This document shows positions 1 to 5,455 of a DNA stretch of 6,209 bases, in pieces. Position 1 is the first letter of the stretch; every line of letters begins with the position of its first letter. The stretch is from Candidatus Roizmanbacteria bacterium. Its GTDB lineage: Bacteria; Patescibacteriota; Microgenomatia; UBA1406; GWC2-37-13. The position numbers and the translations under genes were made by a program. The DNA is taken from contig JACQRR010000143.1 in NCBI GenBank assembly GCA_016206365.1, forward strand, positions 1 through 6,209, given 5' to 3'. Under the pieces are notes generated by a model, which saw only the letters and a list, made by a program, of their open reading frames with translations, ran no database searches and was not told the origin of the DNA.

Positions 1-317
1 ACTCTTAAAAGATAAGCGTATCCCGGATTTCCTACCAGATACTCATCGAGTGAGACGGATTCTGTTTCGTATTGCTCTTCTGCGGTTGGACTACCTGCTT
101 TAATTCTGCCCAAAAGCGGCAAGCCAAAAAACTGTGACGAGGGAACTAGTTTTTTTTCATCCATCTTAAAGATACCTTCTCTTATCCATTTATAGACTGC
201 ATAAGCGACAGCATTCGTCGAAGCAAATCCGAATAATTTTTGCATTTCTCGGTAAGTAGGTAGTCTTTTTCTTTTGAAATAAAATTCTTTGACTTTATTT
301 AAGGCTGGGCTTTCCAT
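1..317 (-). CDS. lexA: LexA repressor, N-terminal part (cut by window edge)
   Basis: This is the N-terminal 105 residues of a LexA-type SOS repressor; the rest, including the catalytic Ser/Lys dyad, lies beyond the left edge. LexA binds operators as a dimer and self-cleaves when RecA filaments form on damaged DNA. Residues 1-50 form the winged helix-turn-helix, with the motif LPTYREMQKLFGF (19-31) followed by the probable recognition helix STNAVAYAVYKWI (33-45). After a short linker comes LLGRIKAGSP (68-77), where A74-G75 matches the Ala-Gly self-cleavage bond of the family, and then the start of the peptidase S24 domain. The ATG at 317 is the first start after an in-frame TAA upstream; I see no Shine-Dalgarno sequence. 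Two palindromes at 437-478 lie upstream and suggest autoregulation. The sequence style resembles LexA of Patescibacteria. The family call is firm; whether it has the classical SOS role is inferred. Confidence 0.88.
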   Translation of the reverse strand, partial: MESPALNKVKEFYFKRKRLPTYREMQKLFGFASTNAVAYAVYKWIREGIFKMDEKKLVPSSQFFGLPLLGRIKAGSPTAEEQYETESVSLDEYLVGNPGYAYLLR

Positions 318-436
318 TAATAAAAACGTTTAAACTTTTAAATTTTTAACTAATTAACACGAATTTTTACGCTATTCCTACCTATTTAAAAAATCTCCTT
401 GATCATCTTGACGCTACGAATTTCCACGAATATTAA

Positions 437-452
437 TTGAACTCTTGTTCAA
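437..452. promoter_or_regulatory. LexA-box-like dyad 1
   Basis: Perfect inverted repeat TTGAAC-TCTT-GTTCAA, with 6-base arms and a 4-base centre. The core GAAC-N4-GTTC is the same as in the Gram-positive-type LexA operator (CGAAC-N4-GTTCG class). It sits upstream of a lexA gene, and a second dyad with the same architecture lies 27 bp away, centre to centre. LexA binding is inferred from sequence and context. Confidence 0.68.
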
Positions 453-479
453 TAATCAGTCTACTGAACAACTGTTCAA
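452..479 (-). promoter_or_regulatory. Candidate lexA promoter overlapping both LexA-box dyads
   Basis: Read on the minus strand there is a -35-like TTGAAC (479-474), a 16-base spacer and a -10-like GATTAT (457-452). Each hexamer matches the sigma-70 consensus at four of six positions. Transcription would start near 445 and leave a leader of about 128 bases before the lexA ATG. The -35 lies inside the right dyad and the predicted start lies inside the left dyad, an arrangement that would allow steric repression by LexA. Promoter placement is inferred from weak hexamers. Confidence 0.35.
465..478. promoter_or_regulatory. LexA-box-like dyad 2
   Basis: Inverted repeat TGAAC-AACT-GTTCA with 5-base arms and the same GAAC-N4-GTTC core as dyad 1. 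The shared outer T and A make both sites TGAAC-N4-GTTCA, while the centres differ (TCTT and AACT), so the arms look like the conserved part. The 27-bp spacing is about 2.5 helical turns. It overlaps the candidate -35 of lexA. Confidence 0.66.
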
Positions 480-486
480 AAGTCAA

Positions 487-508
487 GGGGATACAATTCT
501 GTATCCTC
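487..508 (+). other. Hairpin, 6-bp perfect stem
   Basis: GGATAC (489-494) and GTATCC (501-506) are perfectly complementary around the 6-base loop AATTCT. The stem extends by a G-U and a G-C pair to 487 and 508. There is no T-run on either side, so it is not a typical intrinsic terminator. It lies directly beside the larger hairpin and probably belongs to the same element. Confidence 0.5.
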
Positions 509-512
509 CGCA

Positions 513-582
513 GACCCTGTAGACGCGCTCTTGCGACGCGAGGACGTAGACATCGGGAGCAAGTAAGCGTTCTAGCAGGGTC
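513..582 (+). other. Long imperfect hairpin (possible structured RNA or palindromic repeat)
   Basis: The left arm GACCCTGTAGACGC (513-526) pairs over all 14 bases with the right arm 567-582, with only two single-base bulges (T570 and G575). The outer seven pairs, GACCCTG with CAGGGTC, are perfect. After a 3x3 internal loop a further five pairs form: CTTGC (530-534) with GCAAG (559-563). The apical part (535-558) contains a second GACGCG and a second GTAGAC. The fold could act as RNA or as extruded DNA. It does not match tRNA, tmRNA, SRP RNA, RNase P or any riboswitch I know. Confidence 0.5.
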
Positions 583-604
583 AAGGGGTAAACCAGAGTT
601 ACAT

Positions 605-641
605 GAAATTTGAATTGTTTCACTTTTCCGAAATTTGAATT
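605..641. repeat. 12-bp direct repeat upstream of a TATAAT box
   Basis: GAAATTTGAATT occurs at 605-616 and 630-641, 25 bp start to start. The second copy ends 10 bases before TATAAT (652-657), placing the pair over the -35 region and upstream of it. Such paired sites often bind a regulator, but AT-rich low complexity makes a chance match more likely. Confidence 0.45.
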
Positions 642-651
642 ATCGCTCTGC

Positions 652-657
652 TATAAT
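652..657 (+). promoter_or_regulatory. Candidate -10 box for the fusion gene
   Basis: A consensus TATAAT lies 80 bases before the ATG at 738, implying a leader of about 70-75 bases. I find no good -35 at 16-18 bases, so if this is the promoter it is either weak or activator-dependent. The direct repeat at 605-641 could supply such a site. Confidence 0.4.
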
Positions 658-737
658 TCTTTTGGGGGAACGCGTTATTATCTAAACGGTTGGTAAGACC
701 TATTTCAGCTAAGACATTGACTCTAACTTGATTCTTT

Positions 738-2024
738 ATGTTTAACTCTTCATCAATCATTAACGTCTCGAATTATTTATTTAGTATCGAGCAATATAAT
801 CATGGTAAAAATACTATTACAGCCGCAACTAAAAGTTTGTTAAATGGATCTCGTCTAAAAGGACAAGAAATTATTGGCTGGGAAAGAATTCTCGCAGAAG
901 CGCGAGCCAGATTTTTATATGAATTAGCAGTCAACAATCACTTGATTGGAAATCAGGAAGTAGGAAGCGTTTTAGAGGTCGACGACGGCCGATCGCAATT
1001 AGGGGCTGCACTTAAAAAGTATGGATTCCAAACCGAGACTATTGACGTTTCACAAATCATCGATAGTCCTAACCAATCAATTTCTCTTCTTCCTTCTAAA
1101 GATAAATATACATTTGGAGTGACGCATACTTTGTTAGAACATTTTCCATTGTTGGAAAAGGTATCTTTAACGCTGGATTCTATCGCTGAAAAATCACAAG
1201 CCATGATTCATCAGGTTCATGCATCGGATATTCCTGCATTTGACTGGGATGAAACACATAGGATTCGCAAGACTAGACAGGAATGGGAAAAATTTTTTAA
1301 AGATTGGGCAAGCAATAAAGTAGATTGGACTCATCTTGGTAATCATGACGGTTTTAACGGACGACCACCGAATTATATTTCTGGTAAAGATGGCTACCTA
1401 CCATTTTATTCTCACTATGATAAGCAATTAATCAGAAGGCTGATTAAAGAAATTACCGCTGCCAACGCAATATCTGTTTCGAGAATACCGCTGCTTCTTA
1501 CATCGTTTGCTTTAGCAAAAGACAATCCCGTACTTTTATCTGCATTAATTGGAGTTGTATTTTTTTTAGATTCAGCCGATGGGTATGCGGCAAGAAAAGG
1601 ATTAGGCAATTCGCCAATGGGTCCCCACTTAGATATCGGTGTTGACCATATGGTAGAGATAGCAATTGTAACAAAATTTGCCTATGAAATGAATTTGATT
1701 CCTCACGCTATTCCCTGGATTCTCGCTGCCAGAAATTGTCTAACCGATTTCATGAGGCTATATAATGCATTTATCTTTGTCGATGCAGAAACACATCCTC
1801 ACAAATCATTTGGAACATTCGATAATAGTGGAAGATTCATATCAGCAGCTGTAAAAACTATAGAAGGTGTCGTTCTACCAATCTTCCCATCCCTAGGCGT
1901 CCATCTTTCAATCGCTCACGTTTTAGCAAGCTTATATAGAGGCCTTCCTATCATGACAAGTGAAAAATCTCGATTAATCTATAAACATATTCTCGAAAGA
2001 ATTGCCTCGAGATTAAGAAAATAA
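738..2024 (+). CDS. Methyltransferase-like / CDP-alcohol phosphatidyltransferase fusion protein
   Basis: The C-terminal half (about 240-428) is a CDP-alcohol phosphatidyltransferase. It joins a CDP-activated lipid to an alcohol, or the reverse, at the membrane in phospholipid headgroup synthesis. The full family signature is present: D278, D281-G282, A285-R286, G295, D299 and D303 at canonical spacing, preceded by NAISVSRIPLL (243-253). Several hydrophobic stretches fit membrane helices. The N-terminal part (about 76-200) resembles a class I SAM-dependent methyltransferase: SVLEVDDGRSQLG (77-89) stands where the glycine-rich loop would be, and HTLLEHF (130-136) where the usual post-strand LEH motif is. 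The loop lacks the usual GxGxG pattern, so SAM binding is doubtful. The ATG follows an in-frame TGA at 729-731, and the next Met is residue 155, so the start is secure. The gene is alone on its strand and convergent with the following gene, 17 bases away. The lipid substrate cannot be told from sequence. Confidence 0.8.
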   Translation: MFNSSSIINVSNYLFSIEQYNHGKNTITAATKSLLNGSRLKGQEIIGWERILAEARARFLYELAVNNHLIGNQEVGSVLEVDDGRSQLGAALKKYGFQTETIDVSQIIDSPNQSISLLPSKDKYTFGVTHTLLEHFPLLEKVSLTLDSIAEKSQAMIHQVHASDIPAFDWDETHRIRKTRQEWEKFFKDWASNKVDWTHLGNHDGFNGRPPNYISGKDGYLPFYSHYDKQLIRRLIKEITAANAISVSRIPLLLTSFALAKDNPVLLSALIGVVFFLDSADGYAARKGLGNSPMGPHLDIGVDHMVEIAIVTKFAYEMNLIPHAIPWILAARNCLTDFMRLYNAFIFVDAETHPHKSFGTFDNSGRFISAAVKTIEGVVLPIFPSLGVHLSIAHVLASLYRGLPIMTSEKSRLIYKHILERIASRLRK

Positions 2025-2041
2025 CCTGACTATATTAATAT

Positions 2042-3112
2042 TCAAGTTAACAATTTTTCCAAGATCGGAGTAACTTGCCAGAAATTTTTTAATCCTTCGT
2101 ATTCGTTTAAATAATTTTTATCTTTTTCCAAATAAACTTTAACTGCTCTTATTAAAATATTTTTAGGCGTATGCTTACTATCGATAAACTCAACTACTTC
2201 TGTTTTATAACCATGTACTCGTAAGATTGCCGCTCTAAAAGTATCTGTTAGCACATTGCTTAATCTTTCTTTGATAATCCCATTCCTGAATAACGGTTCA
2301 AAATTTGGCTTAACTCGTAATTGAGTTTGCAGTTCGTGTTGACAGCAAGGAGCCGCCAGAATTATTTTGGCCTTCCATTTTATAGCCTGTGCTAACGCCT
2401 CGTCTGTAGCTATATCACAGTTATGTAACGCCAACACTATATCTGGATTTTGCCCTGGGACAAAGCTAATGATTCTATTTTGTACAAATTCAATGTTTGC
2501 CCAACTCAACTTTTTAACTTTTTCTTGATTCCGCTTGACTAATAAACCATTAATATCAATACCAGTCACTTTAGTTGAAATCTTTAGTTCATTATTTAAG
2601 TAATGATAAGCTGCTAATGTTAGGTAGGCATTTCCACATCCGCAGTCTACCAGATAAATCGGCCGGGAGTTAATTTTTTTTAATTCCTCAATTTCGCTTA
2701 AGTATTTTAAGAATTGGTTTATTTGAACGAATTTATTATACATCTTTGCCTTTATCTTCCCTTCTTTAGACATTATTCTTAATGCGATGAGAAAGGGGAC
2801 TGGTTTTCCTACTTCAAGAATATACTTTTTTTGCCTGTCGTGCCTTAAGTCTGGACTTTCTCCTTGACCTAATTCTCTTATTTTTACTTTTTTGAATTTT
2901 TCTTGTGTCAACTCATCTAATTTACTTAATAATTCTTCTCCAAAATAGTTTTTAGTAATATCTTTTTTTCCATCCCAATAAGAAAACTGCATCATCTTTG
3001 TGTAACGTATTTCAACAGGACGAACTATCACTTTTTTCCACTTTCCACCACTTCCACTAAATTCAGCTTTGGCAAAATTGGAAGATAATATTCTATTTTT
3101 TATATTATTCAT
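2042..3112 (-). CDS. SAM-dependent methyltransferase, Methyltransf_32 type
   Basis: A 356-residue class I methyltransferase. Residues 20-100 form an N-terminal region with RPVEIRY (31-37) and conserved aromatic and basic residues. The Rossmann domain starts near 150: VDCGCGNAYLTL (155-166) is the SAM-binding loop and GIDIN (184-188) the acidic end of strand 2. LALHNCDIATDEAL (227-240) and APCCQHEL (254-261) are hallmarks of the Methyltransf_32 group, which includes eukaryotic GSTCD/METTL25-like and uncharacterised bacterial proteins. The substrate is unknown; an RNA or protein target is possible but not shown. The gene ends with TGA, is convergent with the fusion gene and divergent from the gene at 3297. 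The start is followed by a plausible N-terminus, with a partial AAGG two bases upstream and a TAAAAT box six bases upstream. Confidence is high for the fold and modest for the subfamily. Confidence 0.78.
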   Translation of the reverse strand: MNNIKNRILSSNFAKAEFSGSGGKWKKVIVRPVEIRYTKMMQFSYWDGKKDITKNYFGEELLSKLDELTQEKFKKVKIRELGQGESPDLRHDRQKKYILEVGKPVPFLIALRIMSKEGKIKAKMYNKFVQINQFLKYLSEIEELKKINSRPIYLVDCGCGNAYLTLAAYHYLNNELKISTKVTGIDINGLLVKRNQEKVKKLSWANIEFVQNRIISFVPGQNPDIVLALHNCDIATDEALAQAIKWKAKIILAAPCCQHELQTQLRVKPNFEPLFRNGIIKERLSNVLTDTFRAAILRVHGYKTEVVEFIDSKHTPKNILIRAVKVYLEKDKNYLNEYEGLKNFWQVTPILEKLLT

Positions 3113-3263
3113 ACCTTAATTTTACACGATTATGAAGCTTTATAACGTTGAAATGGTACTTTGCTTTAAAATCAGTTAATTATGAATGGAGAGGAAATTA
3201 TCAGCTTCTTCGATTTTAAAACAAGCGGGTATTAATAAAAAAGAATTATTTAAGAAATAAAGT

Positions 3264-3269
3264 TATAAT
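3264..3269 (+). promoter_or_regulatory. Candidate -10 box for the DinB-like gene
   Basis: TATAAT lies 27 bases before the ATG at 3297, predicting a start near 3276 and a leader of about 20 bases. No convincing -35 hexamer is visible at 16-18 bases. A closer TATACT (3287-3292) is too near the ATG to serve as its -10. Confidence 0.4.
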
Positions 3270-3296
3270 ACCAGTTTATGATAACTTATACTTATA

Positions 3297-3908
3297 ATGA
3301 AAGAACAACGTCAATTTAATCCAGAAAGTTGGTATCAGAATCTGGTTAGAATGGCTGCGTTACCTCTAAGGCCTCGTTATGACAGTCTAGTTGCGCTACA
3401 TGCGGTGACCTTACAGGATTACGTTGCTCACTTAACTTCTATGACCGAAGAAACAGCATATCAACTAAGCTCTGATGGTAGAACAAGGGCGCTTGTAGTT
3501 GCACATATTATGGCGTGGGAACAATGGCAGACACAGATATTTGCTGATCCAGATAAGGAAGAACGAGTTAAAAAACAGATGAGATTGGAAGGCTATTATG
3601 ATGATGAAAAAGATGAGTACGTGGATTTTAATAATGTGGATGATTTTAATTCATATCAAGCTCAAAAATATGCCAATTGGAGGTGGGAAGATATTCGAAA
3701 AAAGGCAATCAAAGTCGCTAAAAAACTTCAGTCGTTTTTCCCAGAAAATCCATCTGAGGAGTGGTTGAACTTTCTTGAAGAAACACAGCCTTATAGTTGG
3801 AAACTTACTGAAGAACATACCCTAACAGTCCCGGCTACTTGGTATCTCTGGATGGTTTCTCTTGAGCACGAAGCGGTTGAACACAGAAAAGACTTAGAAG
3901 TTGACTAG
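3297..3908 (+). CDS. DinB / maleylpyruvate isomerase-like four-helix bundle protein
   Basis: A 203-residue soluble, largely helical protein. I compare it with the DinB/YfiT/mycothiol-dependent maleylpyruvate isomerase superfamily, in which a metal is held by a His in helix 2 and an ExxxH pair in the last helix. Here H70 lies in VVAHIMAWEQW (67-77), and E192 and H196 lie in EHEAVEHRKDL (190-200), which reproduces the His...ExxxH pattern and the trailing HRxD of the isomerase group. ClbS/DfsB-type members of this fold are another possible match. Family members act as thiol-dependent transferases or detoxification enzymes; the reaction here is unknown. An acidic insert (about 101-116) is unusual. 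There is no Shine-Dalgarno sequence, and the ATG is the first start in the frame. It ends in TAG and faces the hydrolase gene with 109 bases between. The fold call rests on motif spacing only. Confidence 0.55.
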   Translation: MKEQRQFNPESWYQNLVRMAALPLRPRYDSLVALHAVTLQDYVAHLTSMTEETAYQLSSDGRTRALVVAHIMAWEQWQTQIFADPDKEERVKKQMRLEGYYDDEKDEYVDFNNVDDFNSYQAQKYANWRWEDIRKKAIKVAKKLQSFFPENPSEEWLNFLEETQPYSWKLTEEHTLTVPATWYLWMVSLEHEAVEHRKDLEVD

Positions 3909-4017
3909 AAATTAAAATTATATGAGCCTTTTTTCAAAGATAACTTTTTTCATCGAGACGCCTTCTGGTTTTGTCACTTTTTTCAACGACTAACCTGAAT
4001 CCTTATATAAACTGCTG

Positions 4018-4920
4018 CTAATCGTTAACCAAAGTTTGGAGGATTTCATATCCATATTCATAAAGCAAATAGTGTCCTTTATTACCATACGTGTGAAGTT
4101 CGGCTTTTGGAAGTTGAGATTTTACAAATTTTGCCGTTACATATGGTACGCTTTTATCTTCGGTTCCGTGCCATATAACTACTGGAATACGAATATCCTC
4201 TAAATTAAATCCCCAAGGTTGCGCATAGAGTTGCCATTCTTCCACTGCAGATCTCGTTCCTTGTCTAAGCGACTCGATAGTACCACGTCGCATTAATTCT
4301 CTATAATTTCTTTGCAAAAACACTTTTTTATCTGAAGATGTTTTCCAAGCTAGACGGAGAAATGGTAATAATTCTGATAGGTGTTTTGCTGCAAAGTTTA
4401 GACCCCAGACATTTGCTGCCATTAAATGCGGCGCATGAAGTGAAGACCAGGAGGCTAACTTTAGCATCCGCGAGAGTTGTTTGTAGAGTTCTTTATTACT
4501 TACAGGACCAAGTCCAGCGGCAACACCGACTCTAGTCAAACGCTCAGGTATTGCATAAGCAGCAGCGTAAGTATAAGGACCTCCGCCTGAAACTCCAAGA
4601 ACAGCAAATTTTTTAACCCCAAGATAGTCAGACAGATCTAAAACATCCTCTATCCAGCTAAGGAGCGTACGTCCTGGAGCAGGATCAGACCTACCAAATC
4701 CAGGTCTATCCGCACTGATCAAACGAACTCCTAAGGCTTTGGCTGGTTCATCAAGCACTTCTCCACCAATTCTACTCCCTGGCCATCCATGAAAGTAAAA
4801 AATTGGTTTACCGTATGGAGCGCCATATTCTGTAAGTGACAATCGCCTTCCGTCAGGAAGTCGAGTGAATTTTATTGATCTCTTCTCTGCATTTATTGAA
4901 TCGAGTACTTCTTTTTTCAT
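4018..4920 (-). CDS. Alpha/beta hydrolase
   Basis: A 300-residue alpha/beta-hydrolase-fold enzyme, probably a cytoplasmic esterase, lactonase or similar, since there is no signal peptide. The N-terminus reads LPDGRRLSLTEYG (21-33). HGWPGSR (44-50) forms the oxyanion region. The nucleophile is S111 in GVSGG (109-113), the acid is probably D255 in HGTEDKSVP (251-259), and the general base is H283 in NKGHYLLYE (280-288), so the triad is complete. A helical cap fills residues 140-235. The length is normal for the family. It is the second gene of a minus-strand unit: its ATG begins two bases after the TAA of the acetyltransferase, which suggests coupled translation because no ribosome-binding site is visible. 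The substrate cannot be predicted. This family is widespread and often exchanged between lineages. Confidence 0.85.
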   Translation of the reverse strand: MKKEVLDSINAEKRSIKFTRLPDGRRLSLTEYGAPYGKPIFYFHGWPGSRIGGEVLDEPAKALGVRLISADRPGFGRSDPAPGRTLLSWIEDVLDLSDYLGVKKFAVLGVSGGGPYTYAAAYAIPERLTRVGVAAGLGPVSNKELYKQLSRMLKLASWSSLHAPHLMAANVWGLNFAAKHLSELLPFLRLAWKTSSDKKVFLQRNYRELMRRGTIESLRQGTRSAVEEWQLYAQPWGFNLEDIRIPVVIWHGTEDKSVPYVTAKFVKSQLPKAELHTYGNKGHYLLYEYGYEILQTLVND

Positions 4921-4922
4921 TT

Positions 4923-5414
4923 TTATTTGAGTTTTTTTTCAAAAACTACAGTTTTCATTTTTACTCCTTCTACCTCTTCGTCTTTCTCGCCGACAATCTT
5001 AAATCCCTGTTTTAAATAAAACCCGCAGGCCTTGGTATTTTGTTTTTGACATTCAACTCTTAACTTTTTTCCTGCGGAAAAATGGTCTAACGCAGAATTG
5101 AGTAACTGTGAACCTATTCCCTTTCCTTGATAGTGAGGATGAACATAAAGACTGTAGAGAAAAAGGGCATTACCTTCATTCTTTCTTACAATGATTACTC
5201 CAATAATATTATCTTTTTTATCTAATGCTTTTGCAAAGTATACATTTGAGCTTTTTAATAGTGATGTCAAGAATTTTGGATTATGCCACTTTTTTGTAAT
5301 TTTTTCGCTGGCCTCTTCAGAAAAATATTTTTCGTACGTATCTCTCCAGGTAAGGCTCAAAACATCTTTAGCCGCTTTTATTTCGTCTGGTTCTATTTGG
5401 CTTATGGTAAACAT
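4923..5414 (-). CDS. GNAT-family N-acetyltransferase
   Basis: A 163-residue single-domain GNAT protein that would transfer an acetyl group from acetyl-CoA to an amine. The core motif A is clear: LYSLYVHPHYQGKGIG (86-101), where QGKGIG (96-101) is the Q/RxxGxG/A pyrophosphate-binding loop. NTKACGFYLKQGF (126-138) is the usual motif B region, with N126 and Y133 in typical positions. Residues 1-30 match the family N-terminus. The acceptor (small molecule, peptide or ribosomal protein) cannot be told. It is the first gene of a unit with the hydrolase. The ATG at 5414 is preceded by a weak GAG and lies about 30 bases from the predicted start site of a TATAAT box (5455-5450, minus strand). The stop overlaps nothing. 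Confidence 0.85.
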   Translation of the reverse strand: MFTISQIEPDEIKAAKDVLSLTWRDTYEKYFSEEASEKITKKWHNPKFLTSLLKSSNVYFAKALDKKDNIIGVIIVRKNEGNALFLYSLYVHPHYQGKGIGSQLLNSALDHFSAGKKLRVECQKQNTKACGFYLKQGFKIVGEKDEEVEGVKMKTVVFEKKLK

Positions 5415-5415
5415 C

Positions 5416-5455
5416 TCAACAAAATCGAAAAATTTGCACTATAATATACATTATA
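5416..5455. promoter_or_regulatory. Divergent promoter region with back-to-back -10 boxes
   Basis: Between the divergent starts at 5414 and 5455 lies the palindrome TATAAT-ATAC-ATTATA (5440-5455). The left half is a -10 for the plus strand; a TCAACA (5416-5421) 18 bases upstream could be its -35, matching at four of six positions. The right half is a -10 for the minus strand (acetyltransferase), with no clear -35. The plus-strand start would fall near 5452, only about three bases before the ATG at 5455. The two -10 boxes are so close that polymerase could hardly occupy both. Confidence 0.5.

Larger units (their letters stand above)
482..588. repeat. GC-rich palindromic element flanked by 9-bp direct repeats
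   Basis: GTCAAGGGG occurs at 482-490 and again at 580-588, exactly 98 bases apart, bracketing a GC-rich segment in an otherwise AT-rich intergenic region. The interior folds into two hairpins (487-508 and 513-582). This could be a small non-autonomous mobile or dispersed palindromic element with a target-site-like duplication, or a structured RNA. The right repeat copy shares its first three bases (GTC) with the end of the large hairpin, so the boundaries are not those of a clean insertion. Parts of it, such as the repeated GTAGAC, recall the GC-rich dispersed repeats of other bacteria, but I cannot name a family. Confidence 0.5.
318..737. other. Non-coding region between lexA and the divergent fusion gene
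   Basis: This 420-base stretch has no convincing gene on either strand. From left to right it holds an AT-rich lexA leader (318-436), two LexA-box-like dyads (437-478), a GC-rich palindromic element with flanking 9-bp repeats (482-588), a 12-bp direct repeat (605-641), a TATAAT box (652-657) and a leader of roughly 70-80 bases for the gene at 738. It contrasts with the rest of the window, where gaps are mostly under 200 bases. Confidence 0.7.

Noticed and set aside
505..590. tRNA, tmRNA, SRP RNA or integron attC site in the GC-rich island
   Set aside because: No cloverleaf, no tag-peptide frame, no SRP tetraloop region, and no paired RYYYAAC/GTTRRRY ends were found.
603..638. An 11-codon frame starting with ATG upstream of the fusion gene
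   Set aside because: It arises from the repeated GAAATTTGAATT, lies before the candidate promoter and has no ribosome-binding site.
953..1609. Two minus-strand frames (953-1204 and 1415-1609) inside the fusion gene
   Set aside because: Both are antisense shadows; the plus-strand frame carries the full CDP-alcohol phosphatidyltransferase signature.
2025..2041. Bidirectional terminator between the convergent genes
   Set aside because: The gap is only 17 bases, AT-rich and without a usable hairpin.
3182..3235. A 17-codon frame in the divergent gap, containing a GGAGAGG
   Set aside because: The purine-rich motif lies after its ATG, not before it, the peptide has no recognisable feature, and frames of this length are expected by chance.
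3929..3985. Three copies of TTTTTTCA (3929, 3945, 3978) after the DinB-like gene, considered as a terminator or repeat
   Set aside because: No stable GC-rich stem precedes any of the T-runs on either strand; T-rich DNA explains the repetition.
4338..4535. A 65-codon frame on the plus strand within the hydrolase gene
   Set aside because: It is antisense to a gene with an intact catalytic triad and has no motif or start signal of its own.
5191..5454. Upstream in-frame extension of the short membrane protein at 5455
   Set aside because: The extension runs antisense through the acetyltransferase gene, while the start at 5455 has a promoter directly upstream and yields a proper hydrophobic N-terminus.
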